Origin: a virus | Virus record (IMG/VR): IMGVR_UViG_3300034037_000023 | Location: 1 to 32,585 of that record | DNA: 32,585 nt | Direction: 5' to 3' (one strand) | Shown here: piece after piece, positions 8,412-19,027 of the stretch | How the letters are laid out: each line of letters begins with the position of its first letter | Numbering within the stretch: the stretch's first letter is position 1 | Position numbers and translations under genes: made by a program | The notes under the pieces: model-generated | Databases searched by the model: none | What the model was told of the DNA's origin: nothing | Seen by the model: only the letters and a program-made list of their open reading frames with translations

Positions 8412-10114
8412 TGGAAAATAAATTTAAATACATATTTGAAAGTTCAAAATCAAAGGAAAAAAGTGATATAAGCAAAAAGAACAAAATTATATTATCTTCA
8501 AAATCAAAATTATTACCATATTCTGAAATTAATAAAATAATAAGTCAAAGTGAACAATTTAATAAAGAAAGACAAGAATCATATAAATATAGGTTTACTT
8601 TTGATGTAACAACAATATTTTCAAATTGTTTAATGAACATTACTGGTGATAATAGTTTTGAGACTTTTATGGTTAATCCCTATTTTAGGGATAGGTCATA
8701 CCCACCAAATACAGTTGATTTTGATGAGGAAGAAGATATTACTTATAAAGAAGCAATAGAACAAAATTTAAAAGAAGTTGATGGGTGGTTTGGTTATCTA
8801 GACCCAAACATAGGATCAACAGATGGTTGTAAATGGAACGACATGTATCCATCTAGAAATCATTTTGAAATAAATCCAACAAATTGGGATTTGGCTATCA
8901 CATATCCCGATTATAACAAAACAATTGATTTAATTGATGGTGGAATAATAATTATTGAATCAACACAATTAGAGATAGGTGGGAAAACAGTATATCAATT
9001 TGCAACGCCAATAAAACATAATTTATTACCTGGAGATACTGTGAGATTGAAAAATTTACTTGATAATAGTAAAGATGGTATTTATACTGTTTTTAAAATA
9101 GGAAATGAAAAAAATGAACTTAGTGATTATTTCTTTTCAATTGAGATGGAAGGTGGTGAAATATCAAACAACTCAAGAATGGTTAGAATTTTTAGAGGTG
9201 AGGAATCAACATATTATGCCAGAATGTTTAAAAAAATACCAATAGTTAACGGATATGTTGATACTGATAAATTTTTAATAAATAAATTATCTTTTTCAAA
9301 AAATATTTTTAATGATGTAAATTATCATTTTTTATTAAATTATGATATTGATTTAGCTAATATAAGAGATAATTTAAACAGACCAATTTCAGAATTATAT
9401 TTTACATTCATAAAAAAAAGAAGTAATTTTAATGATGGTAATGGTGATATGTTTACGGAAATAAAATCTGGTATTGAAGCACCATATATACCATCAATGA
9501 TAAATTTTCCAAATATAATACCTGATATACATAGAATACATAATGGTTCATCACCAATTCCACATGTGTCATTAGAAACAAATGTAGATATAAGTAACAC
9601 ACACTTTTTTGGTGATATTGTAGAATATAACAGGTTTGAGGTTAAAGAAACTGTTTTGGCTGAAGTTATGCATAGATTTAACACAAATAATAGAATACTT
9701 GGTGGAACTATTACTGATCTTACAGGTGCTGAAAGCTCAATTACTGTATCACCAAGATATGAAGGATATTATTATAAACCTCATCATTTAATTAAAATTA
9801 GAGAATTTTCAAATTATGTGGAACAAGGTGATGAATCTACATATGGAATACCTGATTATGCTGAGGACTTGGGAGATGGTAGATGGTTATGGAGAGATTT
9901 ATTAGATTTAGGTATATCTGACACTAGCAATAAACCATTAGATTACCCATTTATAAATGGAAGGCATTATATACATAAAAAAATATGTTTATTATTAAAA
10001 AGACAAGACCCTAATGGATTATATGGGTTATATTCAGATGAGTTTCCATCTGATCCAAGAGGATATGTATTAAGTGATAAATTTAAAGTAAATAAAAGCA
10101 GTGAAATATGTTAA
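8411..10114 (+). CDS. Hypothetical virion structural protein
   Basis: I do not recognise this 567-aa protein. The first 70 residues are lysine- and serine-rich and look disordered or helical. From about residue 60 it is a globular sequence rich in aromatic residues, Asp and Asn, consistent with β-structure, with no signal peptide or membrane segment. The start codon overlaps the stop of the preceding gene (TAATG), and its own end overlaps the next gene by 7 bases, so it is translated with its tail-gene neighbours. By position it could be a baseplate wedge or connector protein. That role is inference only. Confidence 0.6.
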   Translation: MENKFKYIFESSKSKEKSDISKKNKIILSSKSKLLPYSEINKIISQSEQFNKERQESYKYRFTFDVTTIFSNCLMNITGDNSFETFMVNPYFRDRSYPPNTVDFDEEEDITYKEAIEQNLKEVDGWFGYLDPNIGSTDGCKWNDMYPSRNHFEINPTNWDLAITYPDYNKTIDLIDGGIIIIESTQLEIGGKTVYQFATPIKHNLLPGDTVRLKNLLDNSKDGIYTVFKIGNEKNELSDYFFSIEMEGGEISNNSRMVRIFRGEESTYYARMFKKIPIVNGYVDTDKFLINKLSFSKNIFNDVNYHFLLNYDIDLANIRDNLNRPISELYFTFIKKRSNFNDGNGDMFTEIKSGIEAPYIPSMINFPNIIPDIHRIHNGSSPIPHVSLETNVDISNTHFFGDIVEYNRFEVKETVLAEVMHRFNTNNRILGGTITDLTGAESSITVSPRYEGYYYKPHHLIKIREFSNYVEQGDESTYGIPDYAEDLGDGRWLWRDLLDLGISDTSNKPLDYPFINGRHYIHKKICLLLKRQDPNGLYGLYSDEFPSDPRGYVLSDKFKVNKSSEIC

Positions 10115-10932
10115 ATAGATATAAATTAAATTTAAATAAATTAAAAAGCGATTATATAAACTTTAAAATACCAATAATTCAAAATGAAGATTGGTATGGT
10201 CAAGCTGAAATATTGGAAAAAGATTTTATTTCAGTAGAAGTTGAAAAAGCAATAAATCCTATTGTTGATTATGAAAAATATAGGTTTATACCAACAAATA
10301 ATAATGGTGATGTAGATAAAATATCGTATTATTTAAATTTATTAGACGATAATGGTAATTTAATAAACCACACCACATATGACATTGAAGGGTTTACATA
10401 TGGGGATTTAAGATATAATAAAAACAAATTTAAACGTTCTTTTTTAAGATTAATGTTTTTTGATAGTGATGATGTAACAAATCAAAACTTTTTATTTCAG
10501 ACAATAATATATTGCAGATTATATGATTCAGATATTATTAAACCACAGCAAGGAGTATTGTCATCAGCATTGGATTCAAATAAACCAAAACCATTGCAAC
10601 AAATACCAATAAGATTTATTGTTGGTGATTCAAGTAAAAATAGTGATTTATTATCTGATGGATATTATATTTTATATAATAAAAAAGATTTACCATTGGA
10701 TTTATTTATGAGAGCAACATGGAATAATGCATCAAATGGTAAAACAAAAAATTTATCTACAAGTAATACGAAACTTGAAATAAATGAAATAAACAAGTCA
10801 TTATTTATGAAATTTACTTTAAAAGAAGATAATAATAAATTATATTATTTAATTGATGAAACATATTCAAATAATATAACATATTCCAATAATGAATATA
10901 TTATTGAATTATACGAAGTTCAAGTTAAATAA
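10108..10932 (+). CDS. Hypothetical virion structural protein
   Basis: The 274-aa product has no family that I can name. It reads as a soluble, mostly β-rich protein with no membrane segment or signal peptide. A line such as ISYYLNLLDDNGNLINHTTY suggests paired strands. It overlaps the preceding gene by 7 bases and shares one base with the next start (TAATG). This places it in a translationally coupled set of tail genes, probably as a baseplate or adaptor component. Confidence 0.55.
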   Translation: MLNRYKLNLNKLKSDYINFKIPIIQNEDWYGQAEILEKDFISVEVEKAINPIVDYEKYRFIPTNNNGDVDKISYYLNLLDDNGNLINHTTYDIEGFTYGDLRYNKNKFKRSFLRLMFFDSDDVTNQNFLFQTIIYCRLYDSDIIKPQQGVLSSALDSNKPKPLQQIPIRFIVGDSSKNSDLLSDGYYILYNKKDLPLDLFMRATWNNASNGKTKNLSTSNTKLEINEINKSLFMKFTLKEDNNKLYYLIDETYSNNITYSNNEYIIELYEVQVK

Positions 10933-11738
10933 TGGATATAAAACGTTATAAAATATCAATAGAAGATTTAATCACTCGTGAGGGTGGTGGATTTTATGGT
11001 TCAATTGATAAAGAATATGTAACATTTAAAATTTTATTAACACAAAATATAAATGATGTTGGTTATTATTCTCATGATAATTATTTAACAACACAAGTAA
11101 ATTATGATGTTTTAATTGATAAGTTATCTCAAAGTGGTATTACATTTGGATTTTTTAACAATCCAATATATGTTTTTAATTATAGTGGTTTTACAGGTGA
11201 TACTAGAATAGATTTTTCAACGCCGCAAAAATATTTTGCTGAAGGTGATGAAATAGCATTAACAAGTGAGAGTAGATTATCTGAAGTAAGAACAATAAAA
11301 TCAAATTCACCATATATTGTTGGTTTCGATGTTAAAAAAGAAGTTTATTATAATTATAAAAATGATTTAATAAACGGTGTAAATAGAGTTATTTCAATAA
11401 GTGGTGATGTAATAGAATATGTTATTGATGCCAATGATGATTCAAATATCGGAACTGACCAACAAAAAGGTGGGTTTAGACTGGTAAAACTTGATGATGG
11501 AACAACAATAATAAGATACAAATCAGAAGGTTGGAACGATACAAATACAGATATTAAAGCAATTTTTAAAGAAGAATATTTAATGAATATAAGTGAAGAA
11601 CCAGAAGTTAAAAGTGATGTATTTATAGATAGAGGTGAGAATAGTGTATTTGAATATCACTTATCATTAGTAGATGTTAAGAGTTTAGAACATTTAGAAT
11701 TATTTGGTAACGGTTTTTTTAATATAAATAAAACATAA
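10932..11738 (+). CDS. Hypothetical virion structural protein
   Basis: This 268-aa protein is unrecognised. It starts MDIKRYKISIEDLITREGGG and continues with alternating hydrophobic and polar residues and many Gly, Asn and Asp turns, as expected of a β-rich virion protein. No catalytic motif, signal peptide or membrane segment is visible. The start overlaps the preceding stop by one base, and the next gene begins only 4 bases after its stop. The function is inferred only from its place between gp6-like and fibre-like genes. Confidence 0.55.
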   Translation: MDIKRYKISIEDLITREGGGFYGSIDKEYVTFKILLTQNINDVGYYSHDNYLTTQVNYDVLIDKLSQSGITFGFFNNPIYVFNYSGFTGDTRIDFSTPQKYFAEGDEIALTSESRLSEVRTIKSNSPYIVGFDVKKEVYYNYKNDLINGVNRVISISGDVIEYVIDANDDSNIGTDQQKGGFRLVKLDDGTTIIRYKSEGWNDTNTDIKAIFKEEYLMNISEEPEVKSDVFIDRGENSVFEYHLSLVDVKSLEHLELFGNGFFNINKT

Positions 11739-11742
11739 AAAT

Positions 11743-12639
11743 ATGGCAACAGGAACATTTGGAACAGTAAGACCAGCAGACGTTGAGTTAACAGACGTTG
11801 AGGTTATTGTATATTATACACCATCAAGAACCTCTACAGAAAGTCCTACAATAACAAAATTATCTGGGGATCAAGTTTTATCAAAAATAGAAAACCCCAA
11901 TGGAAATGGTATTGAATTAATGGGAGGTTTATATGATTTGAAAATACCAACCACAATATTTAATGCTATTGGAATTTATAATATCTACATAAGACCAGCA
12001 GAAATAAGAACAAGAATTGTTGATTGTGGAGTATTAGCAACATCTCCTAATGTTAAAGGTCTAGTATTTGATTTAAATGAAATACCAAATAATTTTGTGA
12101 ATAAATTCCAAAATGGTAATTTGGTTGGATTTAGAATAGAATACCTTAATGGAGAAGGATTAAAAATACCAAATCTTTTTAGAATTGTTACAAGTAATAA
12201 TAAATGTGAACCAGTAAATCAAAATTTAACAAATAGCAACCAAAAAGCAATAAGGTATAGATTTAATGATAGTTCTTCATTGGTGTTTTGTACTTTAACA
12301 CCTTCTTCTACAAGTAATGTAAAGCCAAATGCAGTTCCTTTTATTGGTAATCCTAATCAAGATGTTATAATAACAAATACATATTTTAACCCATTACTTC
12401 TTGAAGTTGAAATAGTTGAACATGATATTGAAACATTGGCATATGCCTTATATGGAAATCAAACTAAATCTCTTGAAGATGGAATATATACAATATATAA
12501 TTTTGACAATGAGATTTATAGACAATATAATTTATATGAAATAAAAGATGAATTTACAGGAAAACCATTGTTTGAAGTTAAAGAACAAAAATTAGATATT
12601 GACTTTAATAAAGGTTTTGATGATATTACAAATGTTTAA
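11743..12639 (+). CDS. Hypothetical virion structural protein
   Basis: A 298-aa protein starting MATGTFGTVRPADVELTDVE. The N-terminal half looks like an Ig-like or fibre-type β-domain (strands around EVIVYYTP and YNIYIRP). The C-terminal part is more acidic and ends near KGFDDITNV. No enzyme motif, signal peptide or hydrophobic segment is seen. It lies 4 bases after one structural gene and 6 bases before the 1098-aa protein. It could be a tail-sheath-end, wedge or fibre-adaptor protein, but I cannot decide between these. Confidence 0.55.
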   Translation: MATGTFGTVRPADVELTDVEVIVYYTPSRTSTESPTITKLSGDQVLSKIENPNGNGIELMGGLYDLKIPTTIFNAIGIYNIYIRPAEIRTRIVDCGVLATSPNVKGLVFDLNEIPNNFVNKFQNGNLVGFRIEYLNGEGLKIPNLFRIVTSNNKCEPVNQNLTNSNQKAIRYRFNDSSSLVFCTLTPSSTSNVKPNAVPFIGNPNQDVIITNTYFNPLLLEVEIVEHDIETLAYALYGNQTKSLEDGIYTIYNFDNEIYRQYNLYEIKDEFTGKPLFEVKEQKLDIDFNKGFDDITNV

Positions 12640-12645
12640 TAGGTA

Positions 12646-15600
12646 ATGGGAAAAGTAAAAATAGTAGGATACGCACAAAGAGTTTTTTTTGATGATGGTA
12701 TAGAATATAGAAATTTTTCTGACGATTTAGTCGGAAACCAAATATCATCAAAAGAAAGCCAATCTTTGTTTACTTTTGGAAATTTTTTGATTGTCCCATC
12801 ACCTACTGAAAAGACTGAAAAACAATATCTTACAAGGAAATTTAGCAGTTTTGTAACTTTAAGTGATATTAATTTAGATGAGAAGTCAATTGAGATAGTA
12901 AATAATGAATTTTCTTCAGTAAAATTAAATTACGATAATTCAATATTAACAAATTATTCTTATTTCAGCTCAATGGCTGAAATGGTAAGAGTTTCATTGG
13001 AAAATATAATAATAAATTATCCTGCATCTTTATATATAAAAAACACCAATGATTTTACTAATCAAACATATCAAACAATAGAAGATTATAATTATGATAT
13101 AACTACTAATAAATCTACTTTTAAAATAAATGTCGGGGCAATATCAAATAAATTTTTAATAAGTTATTTGGAAAATGGCAATCCATTAGCTAAGTATAAT
13201 GAAAATAATGAATTAAGAAATCTTAAATTATCATATGGTAAATTTGTCGTAGATTATAGTGGTAAAACATATAAAATTCTTTCGTTTACAGGATCAAGTG
13301 ATGCATCATCTGGTTATGTATATTTTGAGGTTGAAGGAAATATTAATGATGGAAATATAAATAATACCTTAAACTATCATATAAGACCAAATGATGTGGA
13401 AATAGATAAATTTTTCATGTCATTAAATGATTTTGAAGCTACCTTATTAAATAGGCATACAATTCCAAAATATACAGCAGAATTTAATATATTAAAAAGG
13501 TCAAATGATGGTAGAATAATTAGAAGTAAAGAAAAATTAACTTGGAATACAAGTGATGGGTATAATATTGACTATGATTCTCCTGAATATATTTCATATG
13601 TTAAAAAGTTAATGGAGATTTCAGAAAATTATGATTCATTTAAAACAGATTTAATAAAAAGATTTTTAGTACCAAAATCTATAACTGAATTTGATAGTAT
13701 AAGAACTTGTGATGGTGAAGTAATAATTTCAGAAAGTCAAAAAATAAATAAATTATTAAACATTTATGGTGTTGAATTTGATAAAATAAAAAGATATATT
13801 GATTCCATATCTTATGCTTATACTGTTACATATAATAAAAAAGATAATGTTCCCGATAAATTTATAAAAAACATATCAAAAGCTCTTGGATTTTATAATA
13901 TTAACTTTTCAAATGAAAATAATTTATTAAATTATTTGTTTAATAGAGAAGAACCTGAATTTTCTGGACATTCGGTTGGATATACTTTAAAAGAAAAGGA
14001 AATTGAATTTTGGAGAAGATTAATATTAAATAGTAGTTGGTTGTGGAAATCAAAAGGAACAAGAAAAGCAATTGATTTTATATTAGATTTTTTTGGGATA
14101 CCAAGAGGGTTAATTGAGTTTAACGAATATGTATATAAAGCCAAAAATAAAATAGATATTGATACTTTTAAAAAAGTTTTATCTGAATTAAAATTAAACG
14201 ATGATTTAAATGATTATTTTGTTGATGATGAAGGTTACCCTAAATTAAAATCAGATTCAATTGACGATTATTTCCAAAATAATGGTTTATGGTATAGAGA
14301 AACTGCTGGAGATAATACAAATTTTAATATACTTGAAGGTAATAACCCCCATGTGGGAGAATATGATGGTGGTTATAAATATTTTGAAAAATTGAGATGT
14401 TTAATAAATGATTTTTCTCCAGTAATGATAAAAAATGAGGATATTGAAGAATATTCTCAAAATATTTTTGTAAATTATAATAGTGGATATGTAAATGATA
14501 CTTCATCAACAGATGTATATTTAGATGTAGTTAATACAGATGGTGTTGATTTATCTGATGTTGTGTTGGTAAGCGGTGAAATAATAGATGATCCGAAGCC
14601 AACTGTGGAAACAACGGATTGTGGGTGTGAAACTGGTTCAATAGACAGGTCTATTAAAATAGATGTTGTTACAAAAAAAGAAGATATAAGTGAAGGTGTA
14701 AATGATTGTCCATATACTGGTTTCACGTTTGATTCAAATGGTTATGTAATATTTAATTTATATGATGGTACAAACACAACTTTTATATCAAATCCACAAT
14801 GTTGTGAAGTTTTGGGATTTACATATTTTGCTGAAAGTGATACTTCTTGTTGGTGGGATGAAAATATGATACCTACTGGACCTTGTAGTGGATTATCTCC
14901 ATCATCAATTGATGAAAAAGGTTTTGTTATTTGGGTTGATGAAAACAACACAAATACATATATAGTTGATAGTAGTGAATGTTGTTCTAAAAATGGATAT
15001 TTAACATTTGTTGATAATGGTCAAACATATTGTTATGTTGGTTGTGATTCTTATAAACCAGTATCCGTAGATAAAGAAACAGGTGTGGTTACGTTTGTTG
15101 ATCCTTTAGGTAACACAACAATATATATTAGTAGTGAATGTTGTTCTTATGGTGGATATAGTTCTGCTAGTGATGACAATGGCAATTATTGTATAGATAC
15201 TTCAACATTAACAGGTTCAAAATGTGGAACATTAGTACCAAGTGATGTAAGTAGCGATGGAATTATATTATTTATGGATACTACAAATAAAGCAACAACA
15301 AATTATGTTATTAATGCTGAATGTTGTGGAGAGTATGGATTTGATGTTGATTATACTCAAAAAGCAGGAATAAGATGTAAATTATCTTGTAATCAATATT
15401 CTGTTGACAGTGTAGATCCGAATACTGGTATTGTAACTTTTGTAGATATATATAAAAATAGTTATGATTCAATTCCTTCGGAATGTTGTACAGCTAAAGG
15501 TTATTCAGTAACAAATGTAAAAGGAGTTGATTATTGTGTAGACGATACTGTTGTTGTTAATCAAGATGGAGATGGGAGCGGAGAACCACCACCATCCTGT

Positions 15601-15942
15601 GGAAATTATGTGGCATATGGTTCAGATGAACAAGGTTTAGTATTTTGGATAGATAATTCAACAAAAAATGTAACAGAATTTGTTTCACAAGATTGTTGTA
15701 ATTCTAATGGATTTATAGCTGGTAATACTGGTGGTGGTAATTTCGTTTGTAGTTTGGATTGTAAACATTATACTTATTATTCTACTGATCCAAACACGGG
15801 TTATATAACGTTTATTGACATTTTTGGAACAAGAAGAGAAGAATTTACTCCTGAATGTTGTTCTTACTTTGGATATAATTATGAAACGGATGAGTTTGGA
15901 ATAACAAGATGTAAATCAAGTACTGGTAATGCAGCATTATAA
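12646..15942 (+). CDS. Large tail protein with a gpI-like segment and seven C-terminal Cys-Cys repeats
   Basis: The protein (1098 aa) has two parts. Around residues 455-493 a segment containing SSWLWKSKGTRKAIDFILDF and then FGIPRGL resembles the conserved helix of tail protein I (P2 gpI-like) baseplate proteins. This is a weak family match. From C688 to C1089 it carries seven units of about 55-60 aa, each with the spacing C-x(30-32)-CC-x(14-16)-C. Inside each unit a strand such as GVVTFVD or GFVIWVD lies before the CC pair, and GY or GF follows it. Four cysteines per unit suggest disulfides or metal binding. An eighth copy opens the next gene. The role is probably baseplate-to-fibre attachment or receptor contact, inferred from context. 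Confidence 0.7.
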   Translation: MGKVKIVGYAQRVFFDDGIEYRNFSDDLVGNQISSKESQSLFTFGNFLIVPSPTEKTEKQYLTRKFSSFVTLSDINLDEKSIEIVNNEFSSVKLNYDNSILTNYSYFSSMAEMVRVSLENIIINYPASLYIKNTNDFTNQTYQTIEDYNYDITTNKSTFKINVGAISNKFLISYLENGNPLAKYNENNELRNLKLSYGKFVVDYSGKTYKILSFTGSSDASSGYVYFEVEGNINDGNINNTLNYHIRPNDVEIDKFFMSLNDFEATLLNRHTIPKYTAEFNILKRSNDGRIIRSKEKLTWNTSDGYNIDYDSPEYISYVKKLMEISENYDSFKTDLIKRFLVPKSITEFDSIRTCDGEVIISESQKINKLLNIYGVEFDKIKRYIDSISYAYTVTYNKKDNVPDKFIKNISKALGFYNINFSNENNLLNYLFNREEPEFSGHSVGYTLKEKEIEFWRRLILNSSWLWKSKGTRKAIDFILDFFGIPRGLIEFNEYVYKAKNKIDIDTFKKVLSELKLNDDLNDYFVDDEGYPKLKSDSIDDYFQNNGLWYRETAGDNTNFNILEGNNPHVGEYDGGYKYFEKLRCLINDFSPVMIKNEDIEEYSQNIFVNYNSGYVNDTSSTDVYLDVVNTDGVDLSDVVLVSGEIIDDPKPTVETTDCGCETGSIDRSIKIDVVTKKEDISEGVNDCPYTGFTFDSNGYVIFNLYDGTNTTFISNPQCCEVLGFTYFAESDTSCWWDENMIPTGPCSGLSPSSIDEKGFVIWVDENNTNTYIVDSSECCSKNGYLTFVDNGQTYCYVGCDSYKPVSVDKETGVVTFVDPLGNTTIYISSECCSYGGYSSASDDNGNYCIDTSTLTGSKCGTLVPSDVSSDGIILFMDTTNKATTNYVINAECCGEYGFDVDYTQKAGIRCKLSCNQYSVDSVDPNTGIVTFVDIYKNSYDSIPSECCTAKGYSVTNVKGVDYCVDDTVVVNQDGDGSGEPPPSCGNYVAYGSDEQGLVFWIDNSTKNVTEFVSQDCCNSNGFIAGNTGGGNFVCSLDCKHYTYYSTDPNTGYITFIDIFGTRREEFTPECCSYFGYNYETDEFGITRCKSSTGNAAL

Positions 15943-15953
15943 AATTTTGTAGT

Positions 15954-18800
15954 ATGGCAAATGATTGTAAAGACATATTTGGAAATATTATAGAAACAGT
16001 ATCTTTTGGTGAAGATGGGATTGTTTATGGAATTGATTCAGATGGCAACAATAATCCCATTGGTAAAGAATGTTGTAATTCATTAAATAAAAATTGGAAT
16101 GAAGCTACTGGTAGGTGTTATTGGTCTGATGTTTCAAATAATTTTCCATATAAAATAAATGTAAACTCTACATACAACGATGGTTCTTTGTTCGATGTTG
16201 ATGAAAATGAAGATTGTTATTTGGAAATTTCTTTTGATTTTATGGTTTCTATAGATTGTAATAATATTTTGAATTATGATAATTGTTTAGAGGCTTTAAA
16301 TGATATAAAAATATCATCAACAGTAGATTTATATAGAGAACCAAATGAAGGGGAAACACCTATAGGAAATTATGTAGTAGAAGAAGTATATGAAGAAGAA
16401 ATAATAAATACTGGTATTTTTTCAGAATATATTATAGACAATTGTGAAACTGGAATATTATTAACAGGAGATACTAATTGTATTAAGAATGTAAAATCAT
16501 GTATAAAAAATGAATTAGGTGAAAATTGTAAATATTTAGAGGATTGTACATTAAATTCTGAATGGATTAGTAAAACATTTAAAATTTCAGATAAAGGAAT
16601 AATTGATAAAATTAAAAATAATAAAATAAAATTATCATTAAAAGTTTATAATTCAAATATTGATATTTCCATTTTAATAGATAAAGTTGTTATTGAAAAA
16701 AAATGCTTAGTAGATAATAGTACTACAAATTTTATAAGTAAATGTATTGGGTTTGAATTAGAAAAGACTGTTGATAACAAAAAATCTTGGGTAGATGTTG
16801 ATATTAAAACAATAAGAGATTATGATTTTATAAATAGAGAGACAAAATATACATTAAACAATGAGAAACAAATTCTAAACAGTAAAGAGATTGATTTGGT
16901 TTTATGTGGGGCTAATGGTATTGAATATGATTTATATTGTTATGTTTTGGAAAATAATGATTTAATCGGTTGTTCATTGGGATATAAGCCTGGATGTATT
17001 GTTGGTGAATTATCCCCTGAAAAAACAGAATGTTTATATATTGAATCAACAGACCCGACATTGAATGGGACCCCATATCTTGCAGTTGATGGTGATAAAT
17101 ATTCACAATATAATTATTATGGTGCAGTTTTTTTAGGCAATATAACAGAAAGACCAAAACCATTAAAATTTAGTGGATATACAGGTCAAGCAGGTTCTTA
17201 TTCAGGAACTAATTTTGTGGTTGATGGAAATCTTGAAGTTGTAAATGCTGTTGTTGGTGGACCTGGAACTGGTAGTACTTATTATGGACCACCCACAATA
17301 AGAAATTCCTTATGGGGAGATGGGTTATCAGTTAATCACGGTAGATTAAACGCTGCTGGAATAAAAGCACAAGGAAACCCAACTCAAGAATGGATTGGAT
17401 TTTCTTTTTGTATTGATTTACCAAAAACTGGTGTATATAATATTGCATTGTCTGCGGATGATAGATTTAGGTTAAAAATAAATGGTGAATTGGTATTTGA
17501 TTCATTACCACATTCAAGATTAGCACCATATACATCACCAAACTTATCACTTTTTATGCAACATGTTTGGATATTTGAATATTATCTTAAAAGTGGTAAG
17601 AATATTATTGAAATGGAATATTATAATGTAACTTCTATTGCTGGAATGTGTGCTGAAATATATGATGCTACAATAGATCAATTATCTGGAATGACAAGCG
17701 AATCAGAGTTATCTGGAGTAACAGTATTTAGCACAAAAGACTATATAAATGATTATTTTCAGTTAGGTAGTGTTAACGGATATTCTTGTCCTACTGGTTA
17801 TTCATTGGACACTTGTGATCCGAATGATTTTAAATGTACAAAAATAATAAGAGATGATGTTGATTTAATAGCATCTGATTGTAATGGATGTAATGAAGGA
17901 TATTGTGGAGATTCTGGGATTGATTTATCCAAATTATTGGAATTTGAAATTAATGATATAACTAATTTTTATGAATTTAAAGAAAACATAATATCCAATT
18001 TAATTGATGTTAGGAATAGGAAAACAATAAAATCATATCCAACCATTAAATTGTTATATGAAAGATATTTAAATAGTTTTTCTGGAACTGTGGAAAGTAA
18101 TGCATTTACTTATGAAAGTATTGAAAAAATTATTGATAAAATTAATAATAATTGGATTGATTTAGTTGAGGAAGTAATGCCTTCCACTGCAATATGGAAC
18201 TCTGTAATAAAATATAGAAACGGATTTTTTGATTCACCTAAATTTAATTATAAAAAATATACAATTTTTACATGTGAAGAAAGTGATTATGTAGAATATC
18301 CAAGTAGTTTAACAGGTGTTACTACTGGTGTTACCACATATGTTTATGATGGAAAAATTATAGATGTTTGTGATGAAGAAAAAGAAATACCAAGCATATG
18401 TGAAGAAATAAACATTAAACAATTTAATGTTGGTTCTGAATTTATCGGAAAAATTAGAATATTGAAAAATGGTGAAGGGGTTTTAAATGAATGCGATTTA
18501 TTAATATCTGATTATAAAATTAATTCAGATATATCAAATGGTAGCATTGATTTAACACCAACATATGTCGGAGGTACAGCACCATATTCATTTAATTGGT
18601 CAATAAATTCAAAAACAGGAAACTTTAGTGATTGGGAAATTGTAAGTGGCACTGAAAATAATGAAACTGTTACTATTAGTGGAACATCATTTACTGAAAT
18701 AACTCAATCAGATTCTATTGAAATAGAAGTAACTGTTACAGATACCAACAATTGTACATCTAATAAAATAATAACTATTGATTCAAATACACAAATATAA
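15954..18800 (+). CDS. Tail fibre/adhesin-like protein with Cys-Cys repeat, PA14-like region and SprB-like end
   Basis: The 948-aa product begins with one more copy of the Cys-Cys repeat of the previous gene (C5, C40-C41, C55). The middle (about residues 400-585) resembles a PA14-type carbohydrate-binding β-barrel: a long glycine-rich lead-in, then GVYNIALSADDRFRLKINGE near 485-505 and LKSGKNIIEMEYYN near 542-555. The last 100 residues look like a PKD or SprB-like module (GGTAPYSFNWSI). It has many cysteines overall. No signal peptide is present. The gene lies between two structural genes and its stop overlaps the next start by one base. I infer a receptor-binding or fibre protein, with PA14 likeness judged by eye only. 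Confidence 0.65.
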   Translation: MANDCKDIFGNIIETVSFGEDGIVYGIDSDGNNNPIGKECCNSLNKNWNEATGRCYWSDVSNNFPYKINVNSTYNDGSLFDVDENEDCYLEISFDFMVSIDCNNILNYDNCLEALNDIKISSTVDLYREPNEGETPIGNYVVEEVYEEEIINTGIFSEYIIDNCETGILLTGDTNCIKNVKSCIKNELGENCKYLEDCTLNSEWISKTFKISDKGIIDKIKNNKIKLSLKVYNSNIDISILIDKVVIEKKCLVDNSTTNFISKCIGFELEKTVDNKKSWVDVDIKTIRDYDFINRETKYTLNNEKQILNSKEIDLVLCGANGIEYDLYCYVLENNDLIGCSLGYKPGCIVGELSPEKTECLYIESTDPTLNGTPYLAVDGDKYSQYNYYGAVFLGNITERPKPLKFSGYTGQAGSYSGTNFVVDGNLEVVNAVVGGPGTGSTYYGPPTIRNSLWGDGLSVNHGRLNAAGIKAQGNPTQEWIGFSFCIDLPKTGVYNIALSADDRFRLKINGELVFDSLPHSRLAPYTSPNLSLFMQHVWIFEYYLKSGKNIIEMEYYNVTSIAGMCAEIYDATIDQLSGMTSESELSGVTVFSTKDYINDYFQLGSVNGYSCPTGYSLDTCDPNDFKCTKIIRDDVDLIASDCNGCNEGYCGDSGIDLSKLLEFEINDITNFYEFKENIISNLIDVRNRKTIKSYPTIKLLYERYLNSFSGTVESNAFTYESIEKIIDKINNNWIDLVEEVMPSTAIWNSVIKYRNGFFDSPKFNYKKYTIFTCEESDYVEYPSSLTGVTTGVTTYVYDGKIIDVCDEEKEIPSICEEINIKQFNVGSEFIGKIRILKNGEGVLNECDLLISDYKINSDISNGSIDLTPTYVGGTAPYSFNWSINSKTGNFSDWEIVSGTENNETVTISGTSFTEITQSDSIEIEVTVTDTNNCTSNKIITIDSNTQI

Positions 18801-19027
18801 TGGCTGTATTTATAAAAAAAATAGAAAGTAAAATATTAGAAACAATAGATAGTGAACTTGATTATAGAGAATCGCTATCTGGAGATGTTGGTTATGGTAG
18901 ATATTTTAAAATAATGTCATTTGAAAAGAATGGGATTGAATTAAAAAATGCTATTAGTTTTTATGATTATAAATTAGTTAATAAAAACAATGGAATAAAA
19001 TACATTGAATATAAAATTGATTATTAA
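18800..19027 (+). CDS. Small hypothetical protein in the tail operon
   Basis: This 75-aa protein (MAVFIKKIESKILETIDSEL at the start) is unrecognised. It has no membrane segment and looks like a small mixed α/β protein. It is held between two large fibre-type genes by one-base TAATG overlaps at both ends, which supports it being a real, co-translated gene. It could be a small baseplate linker or a fibre assembly chaperone. Confidence 0.6.
   Translation: MAVFIKKIESKILETIDSELDYRESLSGDVGYGRYFKIMSFEKNGIELKNAISFYDYKLVNKNNGIKYIEYKIDY

Noticed and set aside
14324-14951. Several minus-strand open frames opposite the 1098-aa gene
   Set aside because: They follow from the base composition of the sense strand. 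The plus-strand repeats are clearly coding.
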